Source: Ureibacillus manganicus DSM 26584
GTDB lineage: Bacteria > Bacillota > Bacilli > Bacillales_A > Planococcaceae
Assembly: GCF_000772945.1 (NCBI RefSeq)
Contig: NZ_JPVN01000004.1
Coordinates: forward strand, 124,001 to 188,000
Reading direction: 5' to 3'
Length of the DNA stretch: 64,000 nt
How positions within the stretch are numbered: the first letter of the stretch is position 1; each line of letters opens with the position of its first letter. The notes beneath the pieces were generated by a model. That model saw only the letters and a program-made list of their open reading frames with translations. It was not told the origin of the DNA and did not search any database. This document shows positions 44,729 through 53,278 of this stretch, one piece after another. A program made the translations under genes and the position numbers.

Positions 44729-44765
44729 GCACCTACCATCCAGAGACGGTAAGTGCTGTTTTTAA
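44729..44765. terminator. Terminator-like hairpin after the XRE gene
   Basis: AGCACCTACC pairs with GGTAAGTGCT (one mismatch) with T-runs on both strands. It separates the XRE gene from the 303-residue gene. Confidence 0.7.
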
Positions 44766-45004
44766 TGTATATAGTTGAATTTTATAGATAGAATTTGCCA
44801 TTGGAATCAAACCTTTATAATAATACTGTCCTAACTTTATAGCAAAGGGTTCTGTATTGTCAATAATTCATATAACATATATACAATTTATTAATAATCA
44901 ATTTTTTGGCACATATTATGTATTTCTTCTATATGTAATCAAAATAATATTCATAACCTATATATATATATAGGTAGAGAAGGAGAAAATCTCTCCTCCT
45001 AACC

Positions 45005-45439
45005 TTACATTTCTTCTTTAAGCTCTATAATTAATTCGCCAACCCTTTTTAAATCTTCCAGCATTGTATCTGCTACCCATTCGATTGCTAAAACAGTAGT
45101 ACAAATTTTTAGCAGTGAATCTTTCGTATTTGCACTTAGATTTATCCCTTCCCACTCAATTTCATTATTGAAGAAAAGTTCTTCAAGTGAAGCTTCTCTG
45201 CCTGTAGAATCAAACTTTGTGCCGAGGAAAGTGTCAACTCCTGTTCCTAATGCCACCGCAATATCCTCTAAAATATTGATGCTTGGATTTTTTCTGTGAC
45301 CTGATTCGAGACGATTCAAGTACGATGGGGTGACGTTACACAACCTCGCCATTTTTTGAAGTGAATACCCTTTGGATTGCCTTAGATGTTTTAACAGCTT
45401 TCCAAAATCATTGCCAAGTTCTCGTTTTCCTTTAGTCAT
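45005..45439 (-). CDS. XRE-family transcriptional regulator
   Basis: A 144-residue protein: helix-turn-helix at residues 12-65 (LLKHLRQSKGYSLQKMARLCNVTPSYLNRLESGHRKNPS), then an acidic helical tail of about 75 residues, probably for dimerising or sensing. AAAGGAGAGG before the ATG. As the only XRE regulator in the recombinase module it is the natural candidate to control the recombinase operon, perhaps through the inverted repeat at 47215-47247. Confidence 0.85.
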   Translation of the reverse strand: MTKGKRELGNDFGKLLKHLRQSKGYSLQKMARLCNVTPSYLNRLESGHRKNPSINILEDIAVALGTGVDTFLGTKFDSTGREASLEELFFNNEIEWEGINLSANTKDSLLKICTTVLAIEWVADTMLEDLKRVGELIIELKEEM

Positions 45440-45571
45440 TCAAATCCTCTCCTTTTAATCTTTCCATTCAAGGAACCCTGTTTTAATTGATCGAGTTGAT
45501 CTTTATATCATAGTTAGGAAGAGGAATTTGATAACATAAGAAAGGTACTAATAGTAATTATAGGCATAGAA

Positions 45572-45681
45572 AAAGAACCACCCGAAGCCTGGTTAGCGGA
45601 GTGGTTCTAATGGATCTACTTATTGCCGAACCGAACTTCAAGTTCGGTAATGGTACACGATACTCGCAATATCGTGCTTAT
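45572..45681. repeat. Triple-hairpin cluster downstream of the Rep-like gene
   Basis: Three inverted repeats in a row: AGAACCAC / GTGGTTCT (45572-45609), ACCGAACTT / AAGTTCGGT (about 45635-45654) and CACGATA / TATCGTG (about 45658-45678). Stacked hairpins beside a rolling-circle-type initiator gene resemble single-strand origins or transfer origins. Function inferred from position. Confidence 0.5.
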
Positions 45682-45750
45682 CATTATTATAACCATTATT
45701 AACCACATATCAACTGTATTTCTATTCGAATTTAAACATTCTAAATTTAT

Positions 45751-46740
45751 TTACCATAAAAATTTATCAAGAGGATTGCTTAGAGTATTTGGTGCTTTTG
45801 GGTAATTTTTTGGAATGGGGATTGGATTGATGCCAAGTTGACTCAACATTTCCAAGCGGTTTCTAAATGTGGCTTTTGTCATTGATTTCAGCGGGGTATC
45901 AATACTGTGAGAAGATACTTGTTTCAAAAATACAATCAGCTTATCTTTATTGGAATCAGAGAGGGAGGAGTTACGTATACGTTTTCTTGCTTCATCTAAC
46001 TTATTAAATTCTCCAGGATGGTAAATGGGGGACATATATTTGCGGAAATAACCTCGATAGACTTCTTCTTTCATATATTCTTTTAATTTCTTAGGTCGAC
46101 AATTCCCTTTGTCTTGTCGAGCCATATAATTAATATGATCTTGTAGAATTCGTACTTCAAACCTTAGTACGTTTTTTTCATACTCTTGTATCTCTTCTTT
46201 TTTAAATAATCGTTCTTCTTCTTTTGAATAAACTACAGCTTGTACCGATTTTGACGAATGGTAAACAGTCGTTTCATATTTTTGAAAAACACCTTCAGCA
46301 TCAAGCTTACCTATATACTTTTTTTGATACCTATGTGATTTAGTAAGCTTCTGATACAAGTGGAGCAGTATATCTCTGTGGAGTTTTTCCTCTACAACTA
46401 AATCGTATCGGTAATCAATTCTTTGCAGAATATGATGTCTGAAATGCAAAAAATGTTTAAAGAGAATCCAAAGAATATTCGTTATCTCTTGTTCTAACGA
46501 AATATAGTCATCTTCCGTAATGTCAAACTTACCAAGAAGGAGAATTGCATCTATGAACATATATAACTTCCACTGTCCATTGCCTTTATTTGAAATTTGA
46601 AGCGTAACTCCTTTAAACTTACCACCGTAGTAATTAGCAAAGTAGTCATTCAGTTGCGTGTAAATAATATTAAACCTTTTTTGCAAATCCATAACTTCAT
46701 AGTATTCAATAGGAAAATACAGCTTGATTGTATGGATCAT
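45751..46740 (-). CDS. Replication initiator-like protein (phage gene II/X type)
   Basis: A 329-residue basic protein. RIDYRYDLVVEEKLHRDILL, the segment YETTVYHSSKSVQAVVYSKEEER and VLRFEVRILQDHI follow the pattern of filamentous-phage gene II/X and related plasmid replication proteins (Phage_CRI type). Such proteins nick one strand to start rolling-circle replication. The nicking Tyr cannot be assigned with certainty. It is divergent from the recombinase operon and flanked by hairpins and a tandem repeat. Confidence 0.6.
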   Translation of the reverse strand: MIHTIKLYFPIEYYEVMDLQKRFNIIYTQLNDYFANYYGGKFKGVTLQISNKGNGQWKLYMFIDAILLLGKFDITEDDYISLEQEITNILWILFKHFLHFRHHILQRIDYRYDLVVEEKLHRDILLHLYQKLTKSHRYQKKYIGKLDAEGVFQKYETTVYHSSKSVQAVVYSKEEERLFKKEEIQEYEKNVLRFEVRILQDHINYMARQDKGNCRPKKLKEYMKEEVYRGYFRKYMSPIYHPGEFNKLDEARKRIRNSSLSDSNKDKLIVFLKQVSSHSIDTPLKSMTKATFRNRLEMLSQLGINPIPIPKNYPKAPNTLSNPLDKFLW

Positions 46741-46910
46741 TTATACCACCTCCAGATTGACCTTGGGAGGCTGGAAATCTTTATACATCAAAGGTTTATT
46801 GTTATATTTTTGCTCCCAGCCCCATTATATTTATCCTTCCTTGCCCCCAAAATTAGATGGGCTACTGACAATATAGCGAAGAAGTCAAGTTGAAATAAAT
46901 AGGTTTTGTG

Positions 46911-46930
46911 TTCGAGCTGGTTCGAGCTGG
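46911..46930 (+). repeat. 10-bp exact tandem repeat
   Basis: TTCGAGCTGG occurs twice head to tail, 170 bases upstream of the Rep-like gene. It could be an iteron-like binding site. Confidence 0.5.
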
Positions 46931-47038
46931 TTATTCCATTAATTGTTGTAACATTCAATTAACTATTGACATTAGGCAAAATATTTCTTATTATAGTTTA
47001 TAGAAATTTTTATATAACACATATTTTGATAGATTATA

Positions 47039-47158
47039 GACTGTTTTACTTAGATACATGAACAATCCAATAGGTATAGTTGTTTCAAGGGGGATTATGC
47101 CTTCTTGCTTAACTACTTATTGCGATTTTTTGTATATCTAAGTAAAGCAGTCTTTTTT
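47039..47158. ncRNA. Long nested hairpin, possible structured RNA or origin
   Basis: Outer arms begin GACTGTTTTACTTAGATA (47039 on) and end TATCTAAGTAAAGCAGTC (to 47152). Inside, AATAGGTATAGTTG pairs imperfectly with AACTACTTATT and CAAGG with CCTTCTTG; the tip is GGGATTATG. Six Ts follow the right arm. Either a transcript with a terminator end (small RNA or leader) or a cruciform used as origin. It lies between the divergent Rep-like and recombinase operons. Confidence 0.5.
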
Positions 47159-47214
47159 GTTGTTTTATATGCATTCTTGCTTCTTTTCAAATAATATCCC
47201 CCCGATTTTTACAT

Positions 47215-47247
47215 AGGTTAATGACACTTTCCTCACTTCATTAACCT
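47215..47247. promoter_or_regulatory. Inverted repeat, likely operator of the recombinase operon
   Basis: Perfect 10-bp arms AGGTTAATGA (47215-47224) and TCATTAACCT (47238-47247), 13 bases apart, ending 39 bases before the first ORF of the recombinase operon. The spacing suits a dimeric helix-turn-helix regulator such as the XRE protein. Confidence 0.6.
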
Positions 47248-47286
47248 AAATAACCTCAAAATTCCACTACGAAAGGAAGATCCCCA

Positions 47287-47460
47287 ATGAAAGAATCCCC
47301 TACTTTAAGTTTTAATGAAGAAATTGAAGAACAATTATTGATTGGACCTGAGCTGGAAAAATATAATGCTCGAAAGTTTCTTAACTTACTGTCCGATCTG
47401 ATTGTCAAATATGAAACTACTATTTACGACAAATTTAAGGAAAGCAGATTAGGAGCGTGA
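47287..47460 (+). CDS. 57-residue protein leading the recombinase operon
   Basis: A small acidic protein (MKESPTLSFNEEIEEQLLIG start, KFKESRLGA end) with GAAAGGAAG before the ATG. Its stop is 7 bases before the first recombinase start, so the genes are translationally linked. I recognise no family. Its place makes it a candidate directionality factor or recombinase partner, but there is no direct sequence evidence for that. Confidence 0.6.
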   Translation: MKESPTLSFNEEIEEQLLIGPELEKYNARKFLNLLSDLIVKYETTIYDKFKESRLGA

Positions 47461-47467
47461 TTGATTT

Positions 47468-48937
47468 ATGCGTGCTGTTGGTTACGTTCGAGTAAGTACC
47501 GAAAAACAATTAGACAATACTTCTATTGCAAAACAAAAAGAGGAAATTGAAAAATACTGCAAAAATAATGATTTACAACTCGTTCGCATCTTTGATGAAG
47601 GGGCAAAATCGGCTGAATCATTTAAAAATCGACCTGAGTTTAAAGAGTTGTACTCATTTGTTTTTGATAAACAAAATCGAATAGATTACGTTGTCGTTTA
47701 TGATTCTGACCGTATATCCAGGGACAATTTAGAATCCTTATATATTTATAAACGACTAACGCAAGCCGAAAAACATCTTATTTGTATAGCTGACAATATT
47801 GATACAAGAGATCCAAGAGCAAAAATACTTTATCAAATCATGTCATTAGTTGCAGAGTTAGAAAGAGATATGATCATATTCCGAACAAACTCTGGTATGG
47901 AGAAAAGAGCCTCTGAAGGAGAATTTAATGGAGGCGTCATTTATGGATATATATCGAAGAATAAGAAGCTTAAAGTTGTCCCTGAAGAAGCAAAAGTCGT
48001 AAATTATATATTTGAAAAGTATGCAATCGACCAGTGGGGTTATAAAAAGATTGCTTCAAACTTAAACACTTTAGGTGTCACTACAAAGAAAAATAATTTT
48101 TGGTCAATTACTTCCGTAAAAACGATACTAAGCAACCCCATTTATATAGGCAAAATAAAATGGCGTGGTGAACTGAGAGATGGAAAGCATGCCCCTATTG
48201 TTGACCTAAAGTTATGGGAGAAAACACAAGAAGTATTGAAAGTAAGTAGTTATAGACAAGAGAAAGTTCATCCTGGAAGCTTCCCCTTATCAGGCTTACT
48301 AAAATGCCCAGAATGCGGCTCAGCCATGTTACAAGGAAATAGCAGTCCAAAATACAAATACTATCAATGTTCAAGAAACAAAAACAGCGGTAGTAAGGCG
48401 TGTTCCTCAAACCTTGTAAAAAAGGATTATGCTGAAGATTATGTATTCAACCAAGTGTTTATAGCGTTACAAAAATACAACATTATAGAACCTATAACCA
48501 GTATGCTACACGCATACGCTATGAGTGAAATAGAGCCATTGGAAATGAAATTAAAGACGTATGAAGTTGAGTTAGATGAATTAAAAACAAAGAGAAAAGA
48601 ACTTATAAATTGGAAGTTGAAAGATATTATTTCAGAAGCGATTTTGAAGGAGGAAATGGTAGATTTACAAGAGGAAGAGAAAACGATTTTAAGTCGAATT
48701 GAAAATTTACAGCACCTCATTAAACTCAGAGATAAAACCTTTTTAGCTGATATTATTTCAACATCACTACACGATTTAAAAGCCTTTTTCGATATGATCG
48801 AAGATGATGACAAAAAGGAATTGCTTCGTTCTCTCATTGAAGAGATTCATGTAAATCCAGGGAAGACTACTAAGGATAGAACTATAAAAGAAATCATTTA
48901 TAAATTTGATTTAAAATATTTGAATCAACTGAACTAA
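47468..48937 (+). CDS. Large serine recombinase 1 (Ccr-like)
   Basis: A 489-residue site-specific recombinase. Catalytic domain: YVRVSTEKQ with Ser10, DSDRISRDNL (active-site Arg), LVAELERDMI helix E. The recombinase domain follows (about 160-265: GYKKIASNLNTLGV), then a zinc ribbon (LKCPECGSAM ... YYQCSRN ... ACSS) and a coiled coil (about 350-430). Between staphylococcal CcrA and CcrB in length, and placed like them as the first of a pair beside rlmH. Ccr identity is by architecture and location, not by alignment. Confidence 0.9.
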   Translation: MRAVGYVRVSTEKQLDNTSIAKQKEEIEKYCKNNDLQLVRIFDEGAKSAESFKNRPEFKELYSFVFDKQNRIDYVVVYDSDRISRDNLESLYIYKRLTQAEKHLICIADNIDTRDPRAKILYQIMSLVAELERDMIIFRTNSGMEKRASEGEFNGGVIYGYISKNKKLKVVPEEAKVVNYIFEKYAIDQWGYKKIASNLNTLGVTTKKNNFWSITSVKTILSNPIYIGKIKWRGELRDGKHAPIVDLKLWEKTQEVLKVSSYRQEKVHPGSFPLSGLLKCPECGSAMLQGNSSPKYKYYQCSRNKNSGSKACSSNLVKKDYAEDYVFNQVFIALQKYNIIEPITSMLHAYAMSEIEPLEMKLKTYEVELDELKTKRKELINWKLKDIISEAILKEEMVDLQEEEKTILSRIENLQHLIKLRDKTFLADIISTSLHDLKAFFDMIEDDDKKELLRSLIEEIHVNPGKTTKDRTIKEIIYKFDLKYLNQLN

Positions 48938-48966
48938 GAGAAGGGAAACATCCTTTCTCTTGTTTG
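48936..48966 (+). terminator. Weak hairpin between the two recombinase genes
   Basis: AAGAGAAGGG pairs with CCTTTCTCTT around a 6-base loop, followed by a T/G-rich tail. It could lower expression of the second recombinase. Confidence 0.45.
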
Positions 48967-49003
48967 TGTTTCATATTAAAATTACAAGGAAGGGAGGATT
49001 TTT

Positions 49004-50725
49004 ATGCATGAAATAAAACGTGTCGCAATTTACTGTAGGGTTTCTACCGAAGAGCAGGCAACGGAAGGATACAGCATAACTGCCCAATTACAAACATTAC
49101 GTCAATATACTCAATTATATGGTTGGGAGATTGCAGAGGAATATGTAGATGAGGGAATAAGCGGAAAGAACATAAGCGGTCGCCCTGCTATGCAAAAACT
49201 TATTTCAGATGTTGAAAAGGATAAATTTCAAGCTGTTCTTGTTTGGAAGATCTCACGCCTATCAAGAAATATGTTAGATACTCTCACTTTATTAGACAAA
49301 TTCGAAGATTATGGAGTAAAATTCATCTCTTACTCTGAAAACTTTGATACAGGCAGTCCAATTGGTCGTTTAGTTGTTCAGCTAATGGCTTCCATTGCGG
49401 AAATGGAGCGTAACACATTAGCAGAGAATGTTAAATTGGGAATGAAACAGCGAGCATTAGAAGGTTCATGGAATGGAGGCGTTGTATTCGGTTATGACAA
49501 TATTGAAAAAGAACTTGTAATTAATCAAAAAGAGGCAAAGATAGTGCAATTAATCTATCAGTTATATGCTAATGGTAAAGGTTTAAAGGCAATAGCAAAC
49601 CACCTAAACAAAGCAGGATATCGTACTAAACGAAATCGCCTTTTCTCCATCAATGGTATTGCTCAAATCTTAGATAATATTACTTACAACGGTAAAATCA
49701 GTTGGCTAAAGGTAGAAAATTGGGATACAAAACACAGGAGAGGTAAAAACCCTAATCCTATTATTGTCGAAGGACAGCATGAAGCCATTATTTCCGATGA
49801 ATTATGGAGTATGGTTCAAGCAAGGCGGAAAAGCAAGTCATTTAAACAAAGGCAATCCAATGAACCTTTTTTACTTAGCAGTCTTTTGCGTTGCCCTGAT
49901 TGTAGTCAAGGTATGGTTCCTGCAATTACAACACATAAACGAAAGGATGGAACAAAGAAGAAATACCGTTATTATGTGTGCTCTAACTTTCATAACAAAG
50001 GTTCATCAGCATGTAGAGCAAATTCAATAAAAGCTTATGTAGCAGAATACGAAGTAATTAATAAGATTGAGAAGATCCTTTCCAACCAAAAACAGTTATT
50101 CTCTACACTTCAATCTATAAATTCTACTTCGATTGAATCTTTAAACCAACTCAATACTGAATTGAAACAAGTAGAAAATCGCCTTTCTGAAATACAAGAG
50201 CTACAGAATCGTTACTTGGAAGCATTTGAGCGAAAGACCTTACCAATAGCAATCTTGCAAGAACGATTACAGCATGTCTCTAAAGAAAAAGCAGAGTTAG
50301 AACAAAGGCACAATGAAATCACTGGGCAATTAAGCTCGAATGATGCAAAAGTAATCCAACCAGAGCTTATCCAAAAGCTTTTAGACAAATTCCTTTTAGT
50401 CTATAAACAATCATCAAGAGAAAGACAAAAACATTTACTTCAACTCTTGCTTAACAAAATTACAGTAAAGCACCCAATTGGGCAATCACGAATGGTCGAT
50501 CAAGTTGAACTCGACTTTGACTTTTCAGAGGTCAATATTTCTAAGTCCTTCACACTTATCCACATGTTGTATCGAGAAACGGATAATGCAAATGGTTTTC
50601 CACAGCCAATACCCGCTTCCTACAACAAAATACCACCTTATTTACATCATTTTTTGCCTCTATTTATGATACGGTTCTCCCTTGATTATCCTAAAACTCC
50701 GATAGATTTGCTCAACCAAGACTAA
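49004..50725 (+). CDS. Large serine recombinase 2 (Ccr-like), reading through the att site
   Basis: A 573-residue recombinase: [10 protein letters not shown] (Ser14), [25 protein letters not shown], a recombinase domain with [16 protein letters not shown], zinc ribbon ([10 protein letters not shown] ... YYVCSNF ... ACRA) and a coiled coil (about 365-450). AAGGGAGG before ATG. The frame crosses the att centre in codon 558 and ends 66 bases inside rlmH on the opposite strand. In an excised circle of module 7 it would instead stop after codon 562. It is similar in size to CcrB and CcrC. Confidence 0.92.
   Translation: MHEIKRVAIYCRVSTEEQATEGYSITAQLQTLRQYTQLYGWEIAEEYVDEGISGKNISGRPAMQKLISDVEKDKFQAVLVWKISRLSRNMLDTLTLLDKFEDYGVKFISYSENFDTGSPIGRLVVQLMASIAEMERNTLAENVKLGMKQRALEGSWNGGVVFGYDNIEKELVINQKEAKIVQLIYQLYANGKGLKAIANHLNKAGYRTKRNRLFSINGIAQILDNITYNGKISWLKVENWDTKHRRGKNPNPIIVEGQHEAIISDELWSMVQARRKSKSFKQRQSNEPFLLSSLLRCPDCSQGMVPAITTHKRKDGTKKKYRYYVCSNFHNKGSSACRANSIKAYVAEYEVINKIEKILSNQKQLFSTLQSINSTSIESLNQLNTELKQVENRLSEIQELQNRYLEAFERKTLPIAILQERLQHVSKEKAELEQRHNEITGQLSSNDAKVIQPELIQKLLDKFLLVYKQSSRERQKHLLQLLLNKITVKHPIGQSRMVDQVELDFDFSEVNISKSFTLIHMLYRETDNANGFPQPIPASYNKIPPYLHHFLPLFMIRFSLDYPKTPIDLLNQD
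50647..50684 (+). repeat. att-like site 8 (right end of island, in rlmH)
   Basis: TCATTTTTTGCCTCT then ATTTATGATACGGTTC, centre TC at 50676-50677. The right side is rlmH coding sequence (GEPYHK-stop on the minus strand). The left arm is the inverted partner of the right arm of site 7. The position in the last codons of rlmH is the SCC attachment place. Confidence 0.92.
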
Positions 50726-51139
50726 TTTCATCAGCTGGTGTGGAAGGGTCATTTTTCCAAAACTCAGTTTTTCATCCGCGCGCTTCATGACATCCTCATG
50801 TAATCCGAGGGATCCGCCAATAACAAAAGCAATTTTACTTGTCCCATATGTCATAAGAGATTCAATATCAGCAGCCATTTGCTCAGAAGATTTCATTTTA
50901 CCTTCAATGGCTAGCGCAACAACATGCATGCCATCACTGATTTTTGATAGGATTCGTTCGCCTTCTTTTTTCTTTACAATCTCCATTTCAGCTTCACTTA
51001 ACTGCTCTGGTGCCTTTTCGTCTGGAACCTCAACCAAATCGACTTTGGCATAACCTCCTAGTCGCTTGACGTATTCGTCGATTCCCATTTTTAAATACTT
51101 TTCTTTTAACTTCCCTACTGAAATGATTGTGATATTCAC
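50660..51139 (-). CDS. rlmH: 23S rRNA (pseudouridine1915-N3)-methyltransferase
   Basis: A 159-residue SPOUT methyltransferase of the ribosome (B. subtilis YydA, staphylococcal OrfX). Motifs [18 protein letters not shown] (SAM knot) and [20 protein letters not shown] are typical; the C-terminus GEPYHK is intact. GTG start. The last codons lie inside the att site, so the gene is kept whole by the inserted element. It is convergent with recombinase 2 and overlaps its end by 66 bases. Confidence 0.96.
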   Translation of the reverse strand: MNITIISVGKLKEKYLKMGIDEYVKRLGGYAKVDLVEVPDEKAPEQLSEAEMEIVKKKEGERILSKISDGMHVVALAIEGKMKSSEQMAADIESLMTYGTSKIAFVIGGSLGLHEDVMKRADEKLSFGKMTLPHQLMKLVLVEQIYRSFRIIKGEPYHK

Positions 51140-51142
51140 AAC

Positions 51143-51699
51143 TTATCCACCTTTACAATACATAAACACATGTTTATTCACATACTTATATGGTAAGGGG
51201 TACTATTTCCCAAATCACTAGTACCCCGATAAGATCTACTTTTCTTAACTATTTCCCACATTTCACTATTAACTATTCACAGCTTATTAACATTTACATT
51301 TTGTTTACAAACATTTTATCCACAAAGTTGTCCACACTATTCACAATTAGTATCCATATATTGTGTAAAGTTATTTTCTTGATACAATATATGTTGCATC
51401 TTCCTCACAATAAGAACATTTTGTGGATAAGTTATCCTCGCTATTATACTTGTCTAATATCGGAAACTCTCCTGTCTCTGCAACGAACATATCTAGAGCT
51501 TGATTGATATGGGTTTCACAGCTAAACTTCTCCAAATTTAAAACCTCCTTTGAGCACAAAATTTCCACAAAGTTATTCACACTTTGCACTAAATTATCCA
51601 CAAACCATTGTAACAAACTAAAAACGAGTAGGAAAGAGAAGGCTTCTCTTTCACTACCCATTGTGTAAAAGTCTATTCACATTTTATAGTTTATCCACA
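51143..51699. promoter_or_regulatory. Cluster of DnaA boxes
   Basis: Six exact TTATNCACA sites: 51174-51182, 51316-51324, 51422-51430 (minus), 51573-51581, 51594-51602 and 51691-51699. One-mismatch copies lie at 51143, 51273, 51328, 51337 and 51673. All lie around the small yyzF gene. From memory, B. subtilis has an origin-proximal DnaA-box cluster at the same yydA (rlmH) locus that helps limit initiation. Confidence 0.8.
51371..51535 (-). CDS. yyzF: CxxH/CxxC small protein YyzF
   Basis: A 54-residue protein with CETH near the start and CSYC near the end, the CxxH...CxxC pattern of YyzF-type proteins next to rlmH in Bacilli; likely zinc-binding, function unknown. The TTG start has AAAGGAGG 8 bases upstream. 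The longer frame (to 51661) runs through DnaA boxes without a ribosome site and is not used. Confidence 0.85.
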   Translation of the reverse strand: MEKFSCETHINQALDMFVAETGEFPILDKYNSEDNLSTKCSYCEEDATYIVSRK

Positions 51700-51736
51700 A
51701 ATCCAACATATACTGTTTAAATCTTCTTCACAGCGC

Positions 51737-53095
51737 TTATACACTTGTGCCTTCAGTTAATTTTAATTCTAACTCTACCATCTCTCCCTGACGATACACT
51801 TTTATCATTAATGTATCCCCAATTTCTGTTTCGTTGTATAAATGTTGACGTAAATCTATAGAATTCTCTACTTTCTCGCCATCCATTTCAACAATAACAT
51901 CATATTGTTTAACTCCAGCTCGGTCTGCAGGTGAACCTTTCACAACTTCAGAAACAACGACGCCTGTTGTCACTTCTTCAGGTAGTCTTAATGTTTGTTG
52001 TTGATAAAATGCAGGCACTTCCGTTAAATCTAAAAGACCAATTCCCATAGTAGGACGTCTTACTTCTCCGTTTTTCTCTAACTCTTGAATAATGGGGATC
52101 ACTGAGTTGATCGGAATTGCAAAGCCAAGTCCTTCAACAGTTGATTCTGCAATTTTCATCGAGTTAATACCTATTAAATCCCCTGCTATGTTAATTAGTG
52201 CTCCTCCACTATTCCCTGGGTTAATCGCAGCATCTGTTTGTAAGACTTCTGTTTCCCAATCCTGAACACCATCTGCATTTAAGTCCACTGGTACCGCGCG
52301 ATCCTTCCCTGAAACAACTCCAGTTGTAACAGAGCCATAAAAGTCTAAGCCAAGCGGATTTCCTATCGCAATAACTGTTTCACCTTGTTTAAGTACTTCA
52401 GAATCGCCAAATTCAGCAACAGTGTCTACATTTTTACTATCTATAGATATTACAGCTAAATCCGTCCAAATGTCACTACCAACGAGGGTAGCTTCTTCTT
52501 TTGTTCCATCAACTAATGTTACTTCTAACTGTTTTGCTTTTTCTACTACATGGTAGTTTGTAATAATGTACGCCTTATCGTCTTCTATTTTGTAAATCAC
52601 ACCTGAGCCATTACCTGCTTCACGTTCCATTGATCGTTGGTTCCAAAAATCCGTTACTTCTTGGATATTTGTGATCCCTACAACCGCATTTGAAACCTTT
52701 TCAACAGCAGTTGTGATATCAGTCGTAACCTGTGTGGCTGTTTGTTCAATTGGGGTAATCTTCTCTCCATTTGAATTTGCAGAACCATTTGGTAGCTGTC
52801 CTACCATGGAAGGAAGGAGAAGCCACATAATTAGCGCACCAACAATAACGCCTGCTAAACCACTGACAAAATAGCCACCTTTATGTCCCTTTTTTTGGTT
52901 TGCTCGTCTTTTATTTTCTTCTTCTTCTTCTCGCTTCAGTCGCTCTTGAAGTGGAGAGAATTGTGGATTTGAAGAATACTGTAAGTTTTCGTTGAATTGG
53001 TTTGCTGTATTGTTTTGATGATTCGTATTATACGAATCATTTTGTGAATCATTATGAATGTTGTTTTGATTTTCGTTGTCATTATAATTACTCAT
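51737..53095 (-). CDS. htrA: HtrA-type membrane serine protease
   Basis: A 452-residue protein-quality protease: Asn/Gln-rich cytoplasmic tail, one membrane helix (about 85-107), trypsin-like domain with ITNYHVVEKA (His), TDLAVISID (Asp) and INPGNSGGAL (Ser), and a C-terminal PDZ domain (VVVSEVVKGSPADRAGVKQYDVI). The start is at MSNYNDNENQ with AAAGGGTG upstream; the frame extends 34 codons more. Last member of the wal block, as in Bacillus (YycK). Confidence 0.95.
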   Translation of the reverse strand: MSNYNDNENQNNIHNDSQNDSYNTNHQNNTANQFNENLQYSSNPQFSPLQERLKREEEEENKRRANQKKGHKGGYFVSGLAGVIVGALIMWLLLPSMVGQLPNGSANSNGEKITPIEQTATQVTTDITTAVEKVSNAVVGITNIQEVTDFWNQRSMEREAGNGSGVIYKIEDDKAYIITNYHVVEKAKQLEVTLVDGTKEEATLVGSDIWTDLAVISIDSKNVDTVAEFGDSEVLKQGETVIAIGNPLGLDFYGSVTTGVVSGKDRAVPVDLNADGVQDWETEVLQTDAAINPGNSGGALINIAGDLIGINSMKIAESTVEGLGFAIPINSVIPIIQELEKNGEVRRPTMGIGLLDLTEVPAFYQQQTLRLPEEVTTGVVVSEVVKGSPADRAGVKQYDVIVEMDGEKVENSIDLRQHLYNETEIGDTLMIKVYRQGEMVELELKLTEGTSV

Positions 53096-53278
53096 GAAAT
53101 TCACCCTTTCCTTTCTTCTGTCATTATGATACAAATCAAACATTAAAATTACATGAAAATGAATTAAAACCAAAATAAAAAGAACTTTGTTTGGCACAAA
53201 GTTCTTCTAAGTTTAATAAAAATATTTTTTAAATTATAAAGGATATTTGATACATGTAGGAATACTTACTCAATTTAA

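Noticed and set aside
50478-50669. Alternative frame inside the end of recombinase 2
   Set aside because: Shadow of the recombinase frame, without its own ribosome site or protein-like features.
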